Source: Verrucomicrobiales bacterium (lineage in GTDB: Bacteria > Verrucomicrobiota > Verrucomicrobiia > Verrucomicrobiales > DEV007). From it: a DNA stretch of 50,019 nucleotides. The stretch spans positions 1 to 50,019 of the forward strand of contig JAOFDG010000008.1 of assembly GCA_028033615.1 (NCBI GenBank), read 5' to 3'. Shown here in pieces: positions 1 to 8,609 of the stretch. The notes beneath the pieces are model-generated. The model had not been told where the DNA came from. It ran no database searches and was given only the letters and a program-made list of their open reading frames with translations. Made by a program: the position numbers and the translations under genes. Within the stretch, counting starts at the first letter, position 1, and every line of letters begins with the position of its first letter.

Positions 1-2
1 GC

Positions 3-3000
3 AAAACATTTACATTCTTTGCTTTTTTTGAACCTGATCCACAGACTGGTCAGACTCGGCTTGATAGGCCTTATTCGTTAGGTACAAGAGGGGGCTGGAA
101 GGTGAGGGGTTCATCATCTTCAGGATTTAGTAAAAAAGCATTTTCGATTGAAGCTTGGAATGAGTTTAACAGTAACAAAAACATCTCTCCTTTAGGGTTT
201 CCTGAAGAGTCAGATTTCATTCTCAATGCACGATCAGTGTACGACCGGAGTTTAATGAGAAATGCTTTTATTTATGAACTCAGTAACCAGGTTGGGAGGT
301 ACGCAGTGAGGACAAAATTCGTAGAACTTTTCAAGGATGATAATGGAGGTTCATTAAGTTACAGCAATGATTATGATGGAGTTTATACATTTATGGAAAA
401 AATTTCTCGTGATAAAAAGCGGGTTGATGTTGAAAGAATTACTGATGGTGTGACTGAAGCGCCAGAAATTACTGGGGGATACATATTAAAAGTTGATCGC
501 CTAGACCCGGGTGATTCCGGATTGAGAGCTGGCGGGCAAACGCTGGGCTGGGTATATCCTAAAGAGGATGATGTGAGTGCTGGTCAAATTAATTGGGTTC
601 GAGATTATTTAAATGAAATGAGTGCGGCTCTTAGTACTGAGAAATTTGAAGATTACATTGATACACTCTCATGGGTGGATCACCATTTACTAAACGTTCT
701 AACTCTTAATGCAGATGCACTCAGGCTTTCAACGTTCTTTCATAAAAAAAGAAATGTAAGACTTGAGTATGGCCCAATATGGGACTTTGATCGATCAATG
801 GAATCAACCGATGGGCGTGATAATAATCCTTCAACATGGTCTGGAGGAACTGCTTATTTCACCTTCCCTTGGTGGGGATCTTTGTTTGATAACGAGAATT
901 TTTGGCAAGTATATATTGACCGATACTTTGAACTTCGAGAGGGAGCCTTTGCAACATCAAACGTAAATGCAATTATTGATGGAATGGCTACTGAGCTCAA
1001 TGAGGCTCAGGTAAGAAATTTTAGAAGATGGTCAGAGCAGCCCCGCTTCGGTGGTTATCAGGGAGAAGTTGAGCATCTAAAAGAATGGTTGGGAACGCGC
1101 CTTGATTGGATGGATAGACAATTTTCACCAAAACCAAAAACTAATAAAGGTTCAGGATCTTATCCGGCTGGAACAATAATTTCATTAAGCGCAAATCTTT
1201 CAGGAAATCAGAATATTTATTATACCACTGATGGAACCGACCCTCGCCCACCCGATCAATCAGGACCTTTGAATGGAACTGTTATCATTGACGAGGATAC
1301 TACGGTTAGGGCTTTTGTGCCGAATTCTAATATTAGTGCATCGTGGTATAGAGATTTAAACTTCAATGATAGTTCTTGGATACTTGGAACTAATGGGGTC
1401 GGCTACGAAAGAAGTAATGGTTATGATCCATATATAAATATAGATATTGACGATCAGATGGATGGAAGAACTTCTTGCTACATAAGGATGAAGTTCAATC
1501 TCACTCAGGCTGATATAGAAGAGTGGAATTTCATGATTTTACAAATGCGATATGATGATGGATTTGTTGCTTACCTTAATGGCACTCAAATTGCTGCTGC
1601 TCAAGCTCCGGCGAATCTTACATGGAATTCATCAGCTACCCAAACACATGATGATGGGTCTGCTGCAATATTTCAAAAATTTGAGGCCAGTAATTTTATT
1701 AATCAACTTAAAGTAGGTCAAAATTTACTAGCTATTCACGCTCTTAATGAAAGCACCTCGAGTAGCGATTTTTTAAACCAAGTGAAACTCCTTACAGGAT
1801 TTGATGAGGGTGCTGGGGAGGGAGGTACTAATGGATTGAAATATACAGAGCCAATCGCTTTACAAAAAACTGCCCGAATTTTTGCAAGAGTATTTGATAG
1901 TGATGGTGGAAATTCGACGAGCTCTGGACAGACGCCGGTCGGTACAGGTTGGAGCGCACCATTAAAAGCTGAATATCTAGTAAACGAGGACCCAGCCTCG
2001 GAGGCTAAACTTGTGATTTCAGAAATAATGTATGACCCTTATAACTTTGCAGGTGCTGAAACTAATAACAATGCTTTCGAGTGGATTGAGCTTCAAAATA
2101 TCTCAGCTAACCCTATCTCTCTCTCTGGTGTAAGTTTTGATAACGGTATTGAATTTACTTTTCCAGGTATAACGCTCCAGTCTAATCAGCGTACAGTTAT
2201 CGTGGGAAATCTTGAAGAGTTTGAAAAAGTTTATGGTTCTACACGTAATTATTTAGTGGCAGGGGAGTTCGTTGGGGCGCTTGATAATGGTGGTGAAGAA
2301 ATACAATTGGTCGCGGCTAATGGAGAAACTATCCAGACAATTTCTTATCCAGAAAAAATTGTAGATAAGGGTTATTCGCTTGTCTTGGAATCAGATGTAT
2401 GGCGGCAAAGTAGAGCAATTTTAGGTTCTCCTGGAATTAAAGAGCGCACTGAAATTGAATTACCTAATATTTTCGTTAACGAAGTGCTCAGTAATTCTGT
2501 GTCGCCTCAATTAGATACGATAGAATTATATAACCCTAACTCTTTTGAAGTTAATATCGGGGGCTGGTTATTGACTGACAACCTTCGAGATGAGATTAAA
2601 TTTAAGATACCTGATGATATTAAATTACCTGCAGAGAGTTATTATATTTTAACTGAAAATAATTTTGAAAATTTCGCATTAGACTCCTATGGAGAAGAGA
2701 TCTTTTTAATTGCGAATGATTCAAACGATCAGAGACAGGGTTATATTGATGGATTTAAGTTTGGAGACTCTGCTTCGGGAGTGTCCATAGGTAGGCATAT
2801 AACGTCTGATGGAAATATTAGGTACGAGCCAATGCTCAAGCAGACTTTTGGTTTAGCAAATTCTAATCCAGTATCAGGCCCCCTCGTTATCACTGAGTTA
2901 ATGTATCATCCTCAAGATGATAATGTTGAATACATTGAAATTAAAAATATTGGACCTCTACCCATTAACCTTAATGGGATAGAAATAAGTGGTATAGACT

Positions 3001-3782
3001 TCCAGTTTGATAACCCTCAATCTATTCTCATTTCTGGAGGTATTCTTTTAGTCGTTAAAGGAGATCCTATTACTTTTCGGAATGATTATAATGTTCCTGA
3101 AAGGATAGATGTTTATGGTCCGTTCATTGGCTCTTTAGATAACGGAGGTGAACGAGTTAGAATAAGGATACCCGAACGCTCAACGATCAATGGTGAACCT
3201 GATTTAAAAGTTTCAATTGATATCGCTGACTATTCTGATCAAGACCCTTGGCCGACCTCGGCTGATGGATTAGGGAATTCACTACATAGAATGGAACCTA
3301 TTAATTATGCTGGCGACCCAATGAGCTGGAAGGCGGCTGCACCGTCTCCAGGAATAATCAATGATGAGGAGTTTGATTGGAGAGAATTATTTTTTAATCC
3401 CGAGGAAATTAGTAATGATGTGGTATCAGGTCCTCTAGCGGATGCTGATAAGGATGGGATTGTTAATATTCTTGAGTACTTACTTGGTAGCGACCCGAGA
3501 AAATCTAACTCAAGAATATTTGAGGAATTTATTAGGTCAGAAAGCACAAATGAAAAGGGCTCATTTGTTCTGAGCTTTGAGCGTTTGCAAAATACCTTAG
3601 ATTATAAACTAATTATTGAAACTTCGACTGACCTAGTGAATTGGATCTCATTAGATAATCAATTAACTTTAAAGGAAGAATTAAATAACGGGGATGGAAC
3701 TATCACCGTCACATATTCAAACTCTAGGTCCCTAGATCTTAGAAGAATCTTTTTCCGACTAAGAGTTTCGGATTTACCCTAA
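3..3782 (+). CDS. CotH-family secreted kinase-like protein with lamin-tail domains (5' end missing)
   Basis: The reading frame is open to the left edge, so the true start and signal peptide lie outside the window. The first 1.1 kb encodes a CotH kinase-like domain: a glycine/serine loop RGSSSSGFSKKAF near 105-143 and the metal-site motif YGPIWDFDRSM near 769-801. CotH proteins are atypical secreted protein kinases, but their target here is unknown. Next come a chitobiase C-terminal-like strand (YYTTDGTDPRPP, about 1220-1255), a DDG-Y-LNG beta-sandwich (about 1340-1800), and three lamin-tail (LTD) domains starting near 2010, 2470 and 2880 (ISEIMYDP, VNEVLSNS, ITELMYHP). A DADKDG calcium-type loop sits near 3440, and the protein ends in a module with TSTDLVNW. 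It converges on the cold-shock gene 185 bp away. The family call is firm. Kinase activity is inferred only from motif similarity. Confidence 0.88.
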   Translation, partial: KTFTFFAFFEPDPQTGQTRLDRPYSLGTRGGWKVRGSSSSGFSKKAFSIEAWNEFNSNKNISPLGFPEESDFILNARSVYDRSLMRNAFIYELSNQVGRYAVRTKFVELFKDDNGGSLSYSNDYDGVYTFMEKISRDKKRVDVERITDGVTEAPEITGGYILKVDRLDPGDSGLRAGGQTLGWVYPKEDDVSAGQINWVRDYLNEMSAALSTEKFEDYIDTLSWVDHHLLNVLTLNADALRLSTFFHKKRNVRLEYGPIWDFDRSMESTDGRDNNPSTWSGGTAYFTFPWWGSLFDNENFWQVYIDRYFELREGAFATSNVNAIIDGMATELNEAQVRNFRRWSEQPRFGGYQGEVEHLKEWLGTRLDWMDRQFSPKPKTNKGSGSYPAGTIISLSANLSGNQNIYYTTDGTDPRPPDQSGPLNGTVIIDEDTTVRAFVPNSNISASWYRDLNFNDSSWILGTNGVGYERSNGYDPYINIDIDDQMDGRTSCYIRMKFNLTQADIEEWNFMILQMRYDDGFVAYLNGTQIAAAQAPANLTWNSSATQTHDDGSAAIFQKFEASNFINQLKVGQNLLAIHALNESTSSSDFLNQVKLLTGFDEGAGEGGTNGLKYTEPIALQKTARIFARVFDSDGGNSTSSGQTPVGTGWSAPLKAEYLVNEDPASEAKLVISEIMYDPYNFAGAETNNNAFEWIELQNISANPISLSGVSFDNGIEFTFPGITLQSNQRTVIVGNLEEFEKVYGSTRNYLVAGEFVGALDNGGEEIQLVAANGETIQTISYPEKIVDKGYSLVLESDVWRQSRAILGSPGIKERTEIELPNIFVNEVLSNSVSPQLDTIELYNPNSFEVNIGGWLLTDNLRDEIKFKIPDDIKLPAESYYILTENNFENFALDSYGEEIFLIANDSNDQRQGYIDGFKFGDSASGVSIGRHITSDGNIRYEPMLKQTFGLANSNPVSGPLVITELMYHPQDDNVEYIEIKNIGPLPINLNGIEISGIDFQFDNPQSILISGGILLVVKGDPITFRNDYNVPERIDVYGPFIGSLDNGGERVRIRIPERSTINGEPDLKVSIDIADYSDQDPWPTSADGLGNSLHRMEPINYAGDPMSWKAAAPSPGIINDEEFDWRELFFNPEEISNDVVSGPLADADKDGIVNILEYLLGSDPRKSNSRIFEEFIRSESTNEKGSFVLSFERLQNTLDYKLIIETSTDLVNWISLDNQLTLKEELNNGDGTITVTYSNSRSLDLRRIFFRLRVSDLP

Positions 3783-3943
3783 GCAAACTTCAGAAAACTA
3801 AAGTGCCCTTTAAAGAGAGAGTTTCTAGTCATTCATGCACTAGGCCATCATCTACATGTTGAATTTTTCACAATAATTCACCCTAAGATGAATTTGATCA
3901 TCAAATAAAAACAGTGATAATGAGCAATAAATAAAGAGTATTG

Positions 3944-3958
3944 GCCAATTGTATTGGC
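3944..3958 (-). terminator. small hairpin between convergent genes, weak terminator candidate
   Basis: GCCAAT-TGT-ATTGGC is a perfect 6-bp stem with a 3-nt loop. It starts 10 nt after the stop of the cold-shock gene read on the minus strand. No clean T-run follows in either direction; the minus-strand tail is only T-rich (CTTTATTTATT). It may end cold-shock transcripts or stabilise their 3' end. Confidence 0.3.
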
Positions 3959-3967
3959 AAATAACCT

Positions 3968-4162
3968 TTATATTACTTTAACGCTTGAAGCTTGGGGTCC
4001 TTTTCGACCTTCGGTTACTTCAAACTCAACTGAATCGCCTGACTGAATTTGTCCTCCTTCAACTTCGTTGATGTGAACGAACAAATCCTTGCCACCATTT
4101 TCAGGTTGAATGAAGCCGAAGCCTTTTTGATCGAAAAAACGAAGAACTGTACCTTTATCCAT
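3968..4162 (-). CDS. cold-shock protein (CspA family)
   Basis: This 64-residue protein is a single cold-shock (OB-fold) domain, the usual size for bacterial Csp proteins. Both nucleic-acid-binding motifs are present: RNP1 as KGFGFI (residues 14-19) and RNP2 as LFVHI (about 27-31). Such proteins bind single-stranded RNA or DNA in the cytoplasm and act as RNA chaperones; some are cold-induced and others constitutive. The start is the ATG giving MDKGTVLRFF, which matches the normal N-terminus. The only Shine-Dalgarno-like sequence (GAGGTGG) lies unusually far upstream, about 16 nt away, inside a hairpin listed separately. The gene stands alone and has almost 600 bp of non-coding DNA upstream, which suits a long regulated leader. 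Which Csp paralog this is cannot be told from sequence alone. Confidence 0.96.
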   Translation of the reverse strand: MDKGTVLRFFDQKGFGFIQPENGGKDLFVHINEVEGGQIQSGDSVEFEVTEGRKGPQASSVKVI

Positions 4163-4178
4163 AATAATAATTAATGTT

Positions 4179-4197
4179 CCACCTCAAATAATGGTGG
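4179..4197 (-). promoter_or_regulatory. leader hairpin covering the cold-shock gene's Shine-Dalgarno-like sequence
   Basis: Read on the minus strand, the leader contains CCACC, the 9-nt loop ATTATTTGA, then GGTGG. The 3' arm is the Shine-Dalgarno-like sequence itself. The stem would hide it, and opening the stem would expose it. The stem ends 16 nt before the start codon. The pairing is visible; any regulatory role is inferred. Confidence 0.4.
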
Positions 4198-4760
4198 TTG
4201 CTTTTACTTATTGCCTAGATTTGAGATCTAACAAGCTTTTTTTTCGATGTTTTTTCACTTAATTTTACTTGTTAATGGACTCTTTTAGAGAATTGGCTCC
4301 ATTAATTTTTGATGCCTACAAGCTTTCCTTCCCTGAACGCTTCTTTCTCTCCTTTTTCCGTTTTTATTCTAACTAATTTTGACCCAATCTACTCTAGATT
4401 AATTTGGGGCTACCCTCATAAGCTTTATTCTTTCTAGTGTCAGCTTATCTAATGAGTTAAAGGTTTCCTATTGGTATTAATGTTAAGCTCCTTAATTGAA
4501 TTCAGATAACTATTACCAGCTTTTGATAATTCAGTTGTGGGTTACTCAAATGGGCTAACGTTTTTAATTTTAACGATTCCTTTCGTGATAGAAAAAAATT
4601 CAATATCAGAGCTATTCCCATTAACTAATTGATAGGTTCTGATCTTGGCAAAACATACACAAATAATATTGTGCCCCATAAGGGTCCAGAGTGATTTCTA
4701 TTCCCGGCTGTATGTTTCATCAGATATATTAAACTAAGTTATATTCAATATTTTAATTGT
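4198..4760. other. long non-coding region between cspA-type gene and esterase
   Basis: This is the only gene-free stretch over 300 bp in the window. I found no supported ORF, tRNA or recognisable RNA family. It must carry the divergent promoters of the cold-shock gene and the acetylesterase. One short dyad, TAGAT-TTGAG-ATCTA at 4216-4230, lies just upstream of the cold-shock leader hairpin. The rest is AT-rich sequence in which I see nothing specific. Confidence 0.6.
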
Positions 4761-5840
4761 ATGAAAATAAAAAAACTAATCTTTCGTATTCTATTAATCA
4801 GTATAACTTTTTTGAGTCTGAACTCTTTGGCCTTTTCTGATAAGAAAAGTTTACCTGATCCTGATGGCAAGTCGGCTGAAATGAGCAAGCCTGTTCAGGT
4901 GTATATATTAATGGGGCAGTCTAATATGCTTAACTTTGGAAAAGTTAAAGGCGATAAGGATGGAACATTGGAGAATGCAGTTCTTAATAAGAATCTTTAC
5001 CCTTATTTAAAAGATGATGAAAATAATTGGACTGTCCGTAAGGATGTTCGAAATGTTCGTGTCATGGGTAGTGGAACTGGAGGAATGAGAGGCTTTAATA
5101 ATGAGTGGATGACTATTACGGGTGGTGGCGTTGGTCCCGAGATAGGTATAGGTCATTACGTTGGGCAATTTACAGACGCCCCAGTTATGGTTTTAAAAAG
5201 CTGTATTGGTAACCGTGCCCTTGGTTGGGATTTATTGCCTCCAGGTAGTGAAGCTTTTGAGTTTAAAGATAACAAGGGAGTGACTTGGGTTCATCCTGGT
5301 TATAAAGGTTCGCCTGAGCGTTGGGTTAAAGGAACAGATCCTAAAAAAATCAATTGGTACGCTGGAATGCAGTACGATGGTGATACTGCTAGGGCAAAAA
5401 AAGTTCTCTCCGAATTAGATGAGTATTATCCAGGGGCTAAGAGTTACGAAATTGCAGGGTTTTTCTGGTGGCAAGGTGACCGTGATAGCCGTAGTCAGGC
5501 TTTATCAAGTCGTTATGAAAAAAATCTCGTCCACCTCATCAAACAATTACGTAAGGACTTTAATGCTCCAAAAGCAAAGTTTGTATGCGCTACCCTTGGT
5601 CAGACTAAAGAAGGAGACAAGGGCAATGGGGGGCAAATTCTTGATGCTATCTTTTCTGTTGATGGTGAATCTGGTAAGTATCCGAATTTCAAAGGCAACG
5701 TTGCGTCTGTATATAGTCACCCGCTTTCTAAGGGAGGTAGTTCAGGAGGACATTATGGTGGAAATGCCGAAACTTATATGAATATTGGCGAAGCTATGGG
5801 TCAGGCAATGGTTAAATTGCTTTCCAGTGATAAGAAGTAG
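4761..5840 (+). CDS. secreted SASA-type carbohydrate acetylesterase (sialate O-acetylesterase-like)
   Basis: This 359-residue protein has a Sec signal peptide (hydrophobic residues 6-25, likely cut near AFS-DKK). It carries SASA/DUF303 (SGNH-like) esterase landmarks: block I MGQSNM with the presumed nucleophile Ser54, the central block WWQGDRDS (about residue 236), and a C-terminal histidine region GGHYGGN (about residue 330) followed by a helix ending in MGQAMVKLL. Family members remove O-acetyl groups from sugars, including sialic acids and acetylated plant or algal polysaccharides, in the periplasm or outside the cell. The name sialate O-acetylesterase is a family label only. It appears monocistronic and converges with the next gene 15 bp away. 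No Shine-Dalgarno sequence is visible before the ATG. Catalytic assignment is by motif, not alignment. Confidence 0.87.
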   Translation: MKIKKLIFRILLISITFLSLNSLAFSDKKSLPDPDGKSAEMSKPVQVYILMGQSNMLNFGKVKGDKDGTLENAVLNKNLYPYLKDDENNWTVRKDVRNVRVMGSGTGGMRGFNNEWMTITGGGVGPEIGIGHYVGQFTDAPVMVLKSCIGNRALGWDLLPPGSEAFEFKDNKGVTWVHPGYKGSPERWVKGTDPKKINWYAGMQYDGDTARAKKVLSELDEYYPGAKSYEIAGFFWWQGDRDSRSQALSSRYEKNLVHLIKQLRKDFNAPKAKFVCATLGQTKEGDKGNGGQILDAIFSVDGESGKYPNFKGNVASVYSHPLSKGGSSGGHYGGNAETYMNIGEAMGQAMVKLLSSDKK

Positions 5841-5855
5841 CTAAAGTAGATAAAA

Positions 5856-6623
5856 TTATTGAGAATAGGTCCAAGGAATCGTTCCTATTCCCGATTGAGA
5901 CTCCTCTAAGAGTTCGAAGTATGATTTCATTGCATCACTCTTCATGAAATTCTTCATTTGCTCGCTTTGCTCATTGAATAAATTTTTTCCATCATTTGGC
6001 AATTTCCAAATAGTAATCTGGTCATAGTCTCCTGTGATAGAGCGGAAAAGCATAGGAGTGTATCCAGTGCTTGATCGGAATTGGTCCATTTTTTCAAAAC
6101 CTTCCTGAGCTTTTCCCATTTTAAAAGTTTCAAAATTTACAACCACAGGAGTTTTTGGTCCCCCCAAGTTATAGAACGCATCATTAATCTTTGGGAGCTC
6201 TCCGACTAATTTAAAAATTGCAGTCGATTTTTTCTTGATGAGACTGAAGAACTCTTTTTCTAACTTAATAAATTCTTCTTCCCCTAACCTTTTGATAATA
6301 TCTTTTTTCCATTCTTGAGACACTTTGTCAGGGTTTTGTCTAAAGTCTGCTAATCCCTCAGGCTTGTAAAAGAAGACAACGTGATCCCATTCTCCTGCCT
6401 TCAAATCAAAAGGAATAGCAAGCCGACCTACATTTTTATCGGTAGGAAACCAATACTCTTCAATGATTTCCGAGGCTCGTAAATTTCCTCCGGGATGGAA
6501 TGAACTAAAGGAAGCTTCAAAGTAGTGTACTTTTTCTTTTTCTACCTTTTCTTTGTGGTCGTCTGCAGAAACGGTTTTCAATACAAATAATGAAACTAAC
6601 AAAGTTATAAGTCTTATTTTCAT
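5856..6623 (-). CDS. secreted protein of unknown function, possible NIPSNAP-like fold
   Basis: This 255-residue protein has a clear signal peptide (hydrophobic residues 5-18, cut near SA-DDH) and an acidic/lysine-rich segment just after it. I do not recognise the family with confidence. The mature part appears to have two similar halves. Each has a beta-strand such as HVVFFYKPEG or VVVNFETFKMG, then a helix with charged residues, then further strands. This pattern recalls ferredoxin-like dimeric alpha/beta-barrel proteins such as NIPSNAP. There are no cysteine pairs or heme motifs. It is divergent from the next gene across 127 bp, where a promoter pair probably lies. The similarity to NIPSNAP is only an impression from secondary-structure-like patterns. 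Confidence 0.8.
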   Translation of the reverse strand: MKIRLITLLVSLFVLKTVSADDHKEKVEKEKVHYFEASFSSFHPGGNLRASEIIEEYWFPTDKNVGRLAIPFDLKAGEWDHVVFFYKPEGLADFRQNPDKVSQEWKKDIIKRLGEEEFIKLEKEFFSLIKKKSTAIFKLVGELPKINDAFYNLGGPKTPVVVNFETFKMGKAQEGFEKMDQFRSSTGYTPMLFRSITGDYDQITIWKLPNDGKNLFNEQSEQMKNFMKSDAMKSYFELLEESQSGIGTIPWTYSQ

Positions 6624-6750
6624 AGCTCCACTTATTAAGAAATTTATAAGATTTATAAAAGATTAAATTTTGAAATTCTTCTTCATTCATTAATTGCCAG
6701 TTTTTATTGTTGGCCTTGATCTTAGGGAGTTTTTCCTACAGCATTTATAA

Positions 6751-7545
6751 ATGCCTATATATCAAAAAGTTGCTAATGTTCGTTCAGGTTTTATAGCGCT
6801 TCTATCCTTACTTTTTTTTGCGATAAATGTCTTTTCTAATCCAATCGACCTTAGTTCCTCGGGATTAGAAGACCCTGAGAGCACAGTGGACTTCTCTGAA
6901 ATGAGAATTTTGGACACTTCAATTGTGACGGACCAGTTCTCTCAGTTTGGGGTCATATTTGAGCCTAACCTCTTTTATAGGACCGCTGACCATCCCGATT
7001 GGGCCAGTGTATCAGGTCCTAACCTTCGAACTGGCGAGCCTGAGGTAAATCCATTTTCAATCCAATTTAATGAGGCTCATCTCTCTGCGGCAGTCGTTTT
7101 AATTGCTCAACCTCCTACCCCTGCCATCATTACCGCCAAATTAGAGGGTGTCGATGTTGAGTCCTTTGAGACAACAATCAGTATTGATAATCCTAATCAG
7201 TACTTTGGCTTTGAAGATATTATTTTTGATGAGATTCATGTTTCTTACTCTGGAGCAACTCGACTTAGAGTAGATAACGTTCAATTGGGAGAGAGCGCTA
7301 ATTTAAGTCCCATGAAAATAACTAAAGTTATTCATGAAGAGGATGAAGACTTAAAGTTTGTTAAAGTTTTCTGGAATTCTCGACCTAGTCGAGTCTATGC
7401 AGTCTATGTTTCAGAGGATTTATCTGAGTGGATGGAACTTGATGATAACGTTCAGAGTGAAGGAGAGGAAACGACTTTCATTGAAGAGGATTTAACGGAT
7501 AAAGAGAAATTAAGATTTTATATGGTTGAAGATATTACTAATTAG
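6751..7545 (+). CDS. secreted beta-rich protein with Verrucomicrobia-type C-terminal module
   Basis: This 264-residue protein has a long signal peptide (hydrophobic residues 13-28, likely cut after FSN). Residues about 50-175 are strand-rich, and the segment ending YSGATRLRVDNVQLG resembles the beta-sandwich modules of PEP-CTERM-type exported proteins. No PEP-CTERM anchor is present. The last ~55 residues form a small module with YAVYVSEDLSEWMEL, a pattern shared with three other large secreted proteins in this window. The stop is 18 bp from the ATG of the heme-motif toroid gene, so the two are probably cotranscribed. No catalytic motif was found. A surface-binding or structural role is a guess. 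Confidence 0.75.
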   Translation: MPIYQKVANVRSGFIALLSLLFFAINVFSNPIDLSSSGLEDPESTVDFSEMRILDTSIVTDQFSQFGVIFEPNLFYRTADHPDWASVSGPNLRTGEPEVNPFSIQFNEAHLSAAVVLIAQPPTPAIITAKLEGVDVESFETTISIDNPNQYFGFEDIIFDEIHVSYSGATRLRVDNVQLGESANLSPMKITKVIHEEDEDLKFVKVFWNSRPSRVYAVYVSEDLSEWMELDDNVQSEGEETTFIEEDLTDKEKLRFYMVEDITN

Positions 7546-7563
7546 TCGGTTGATTATTTGAGT

Positions 7564-8580
7564 ATGAAATTTTTTCTTTTTTTAGTACACTCTTTTTTTA
7601 TAGTTTGGAATATTCAAGCTAAAGAGCCGGACCAATTAATAATTCATCGTGCGATTGAAGGGGGTTTGAATATCGTTCAGAAGGGAGCTGGTAACTATCC
7701 AAATAACAGAGAGTGCTTCTCTTGCCATCACCAAACTTTACCCATGTTGGCGATGCGGGAGGCTAGTGAGGCAGGCATCAGTATTGATGAGGAGTTGATG
7801 CAGGAGCAGGTTCATTTTATTAGAGACTATTTTGAAGATCGCATGGATTCAGTGGCCGAAGGAAAATCGGTAGGAGGTCGAAGTTTAACTGCGGGATATT
7901 TGTTGTGGTCATTTGAACTGGCAGGGTTAAAGAAAGACCAATTTTCGGATGCTTTTGTTTCTTATCTCATTCATCATCAGAAAAAAGAGGGGAACTGGGA
8001 TGTGCAAACTAATCGGCCTCCCTCTGAGGAATCAAAGATTCATACAAGCTATTTTGCTATTTACTATATGAATCATTATGCCCGAGGTGAGGAAATTGAA
8101 ACGAAAGTCAAAGAGGCCATAGAGAAATCTAGGCCATGGATTATAGCTTCAAAACCTCTCTCTCAGGAGGATTTTAATGGTAAGCTAAAAGCTCTCATAG
8201 CATTAGCTGCTCCGGCCAAAGAGGTTAAGAAAGCTCGTCAAGGTTTGCTTCAAAATCAAAAAGAGGACGGAGGTTGGGCTCAGCTGCCAGGGATGGAGAG
8301 TGATGCCTATGCCACTGGTCAGACATTATATACACTCGTTACTACTACAGTCCCAAGTGAACGGAATTCAGAATTTATTAAAGCTATTAAAAGAGCCCGT
8401 TCTTATTTAATTCGTACCCAGAAGAAGGACGGGTCATGGTTTGTGAAATCGCGCTCTAAGCCTATTCAGAAATTTTTTGATAATGGTGACCCTCATGGAA
8501 AAGATCAGTTCATATCAATTTCGGCAACGAGTTGGGCGACAGCTGCCTTGGCGAAATCTAGAATGATTAATACTCAGTAA
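7564..8580 (+). CDS. secreted heme-motif protein with squalene-cyclase/prenyltransferase-type repeats
   Basis: I chose the ATG at 7564 over a TTG two codons upstream because it gives a clean signal peptide (MKFFLFLVHSFFIVW, cut near QA-KEP). The mature protein starts with a CFSCHH motif at residues 51-56 (7714-7731), fitting covalent c-type heme attachment. The rest has repeats such as HHQKKEGNWDV, QNQKEDGGWAQ and RTQKKDGSWFV. These QxxxGxW motifs are typical of the alpha-alpha toroid in squalene-hopene cyclases and prenyltransferases. The DXDD acid motif of squalene-hopene cyclases is not seen, so terpene cyclisation is unlikely. Proteins of this layout are seen in PVC bacteria without a known function. 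It follows the preceding gene by 18 bp and converges with the PVC heme gene. Confidence 0.82.
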   Translation: MKFFLFLVHSFFIVWNIQAKEPDQLIIHRAIEGGLNIVQKGAGNYPNNRECFSCHHQTLPMLAMREASEAGISIDEELMQEQVHFIRDYFEDRMDSVAEGKSVGGRSLTAGYLLWSFELAGLKKDQFSDAFVSYLIHHQKKEGNWDVQTNRPPSEESKIHTSYFAIYYMNHYARGEEIETKVKEAIEKSRPWIIASKPLSQEDFNGKLKALIALAAPAKEVKKARQGLLQNQKEDGGWAQLPGMESDAYATGQTLYTLVTTTVPSERNSEFIKAIKRARSYLIRTQKKDGSWFVKSRSKPIQKFFDNGDPHGKDQFISISATSWATAALAKSRMINTQ

Positions 8581-8609
8581 AAGAATAAATTAAAATGCCT
8601 TTAACTTAA

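Noticed and set aside
102-3782. GTG at 102 as the start of the first gene
   Set aside because: The frame is open upstream to position 3, and the codons before the GTG fit a CotH domain that would be cut in half.
4198-4760. Possible small RNA or degraded gene upstream of the cold-shock gene
   Set aside because: No protein similarity, tRNA pattern or strong structured element could be supported beyond short dyads.
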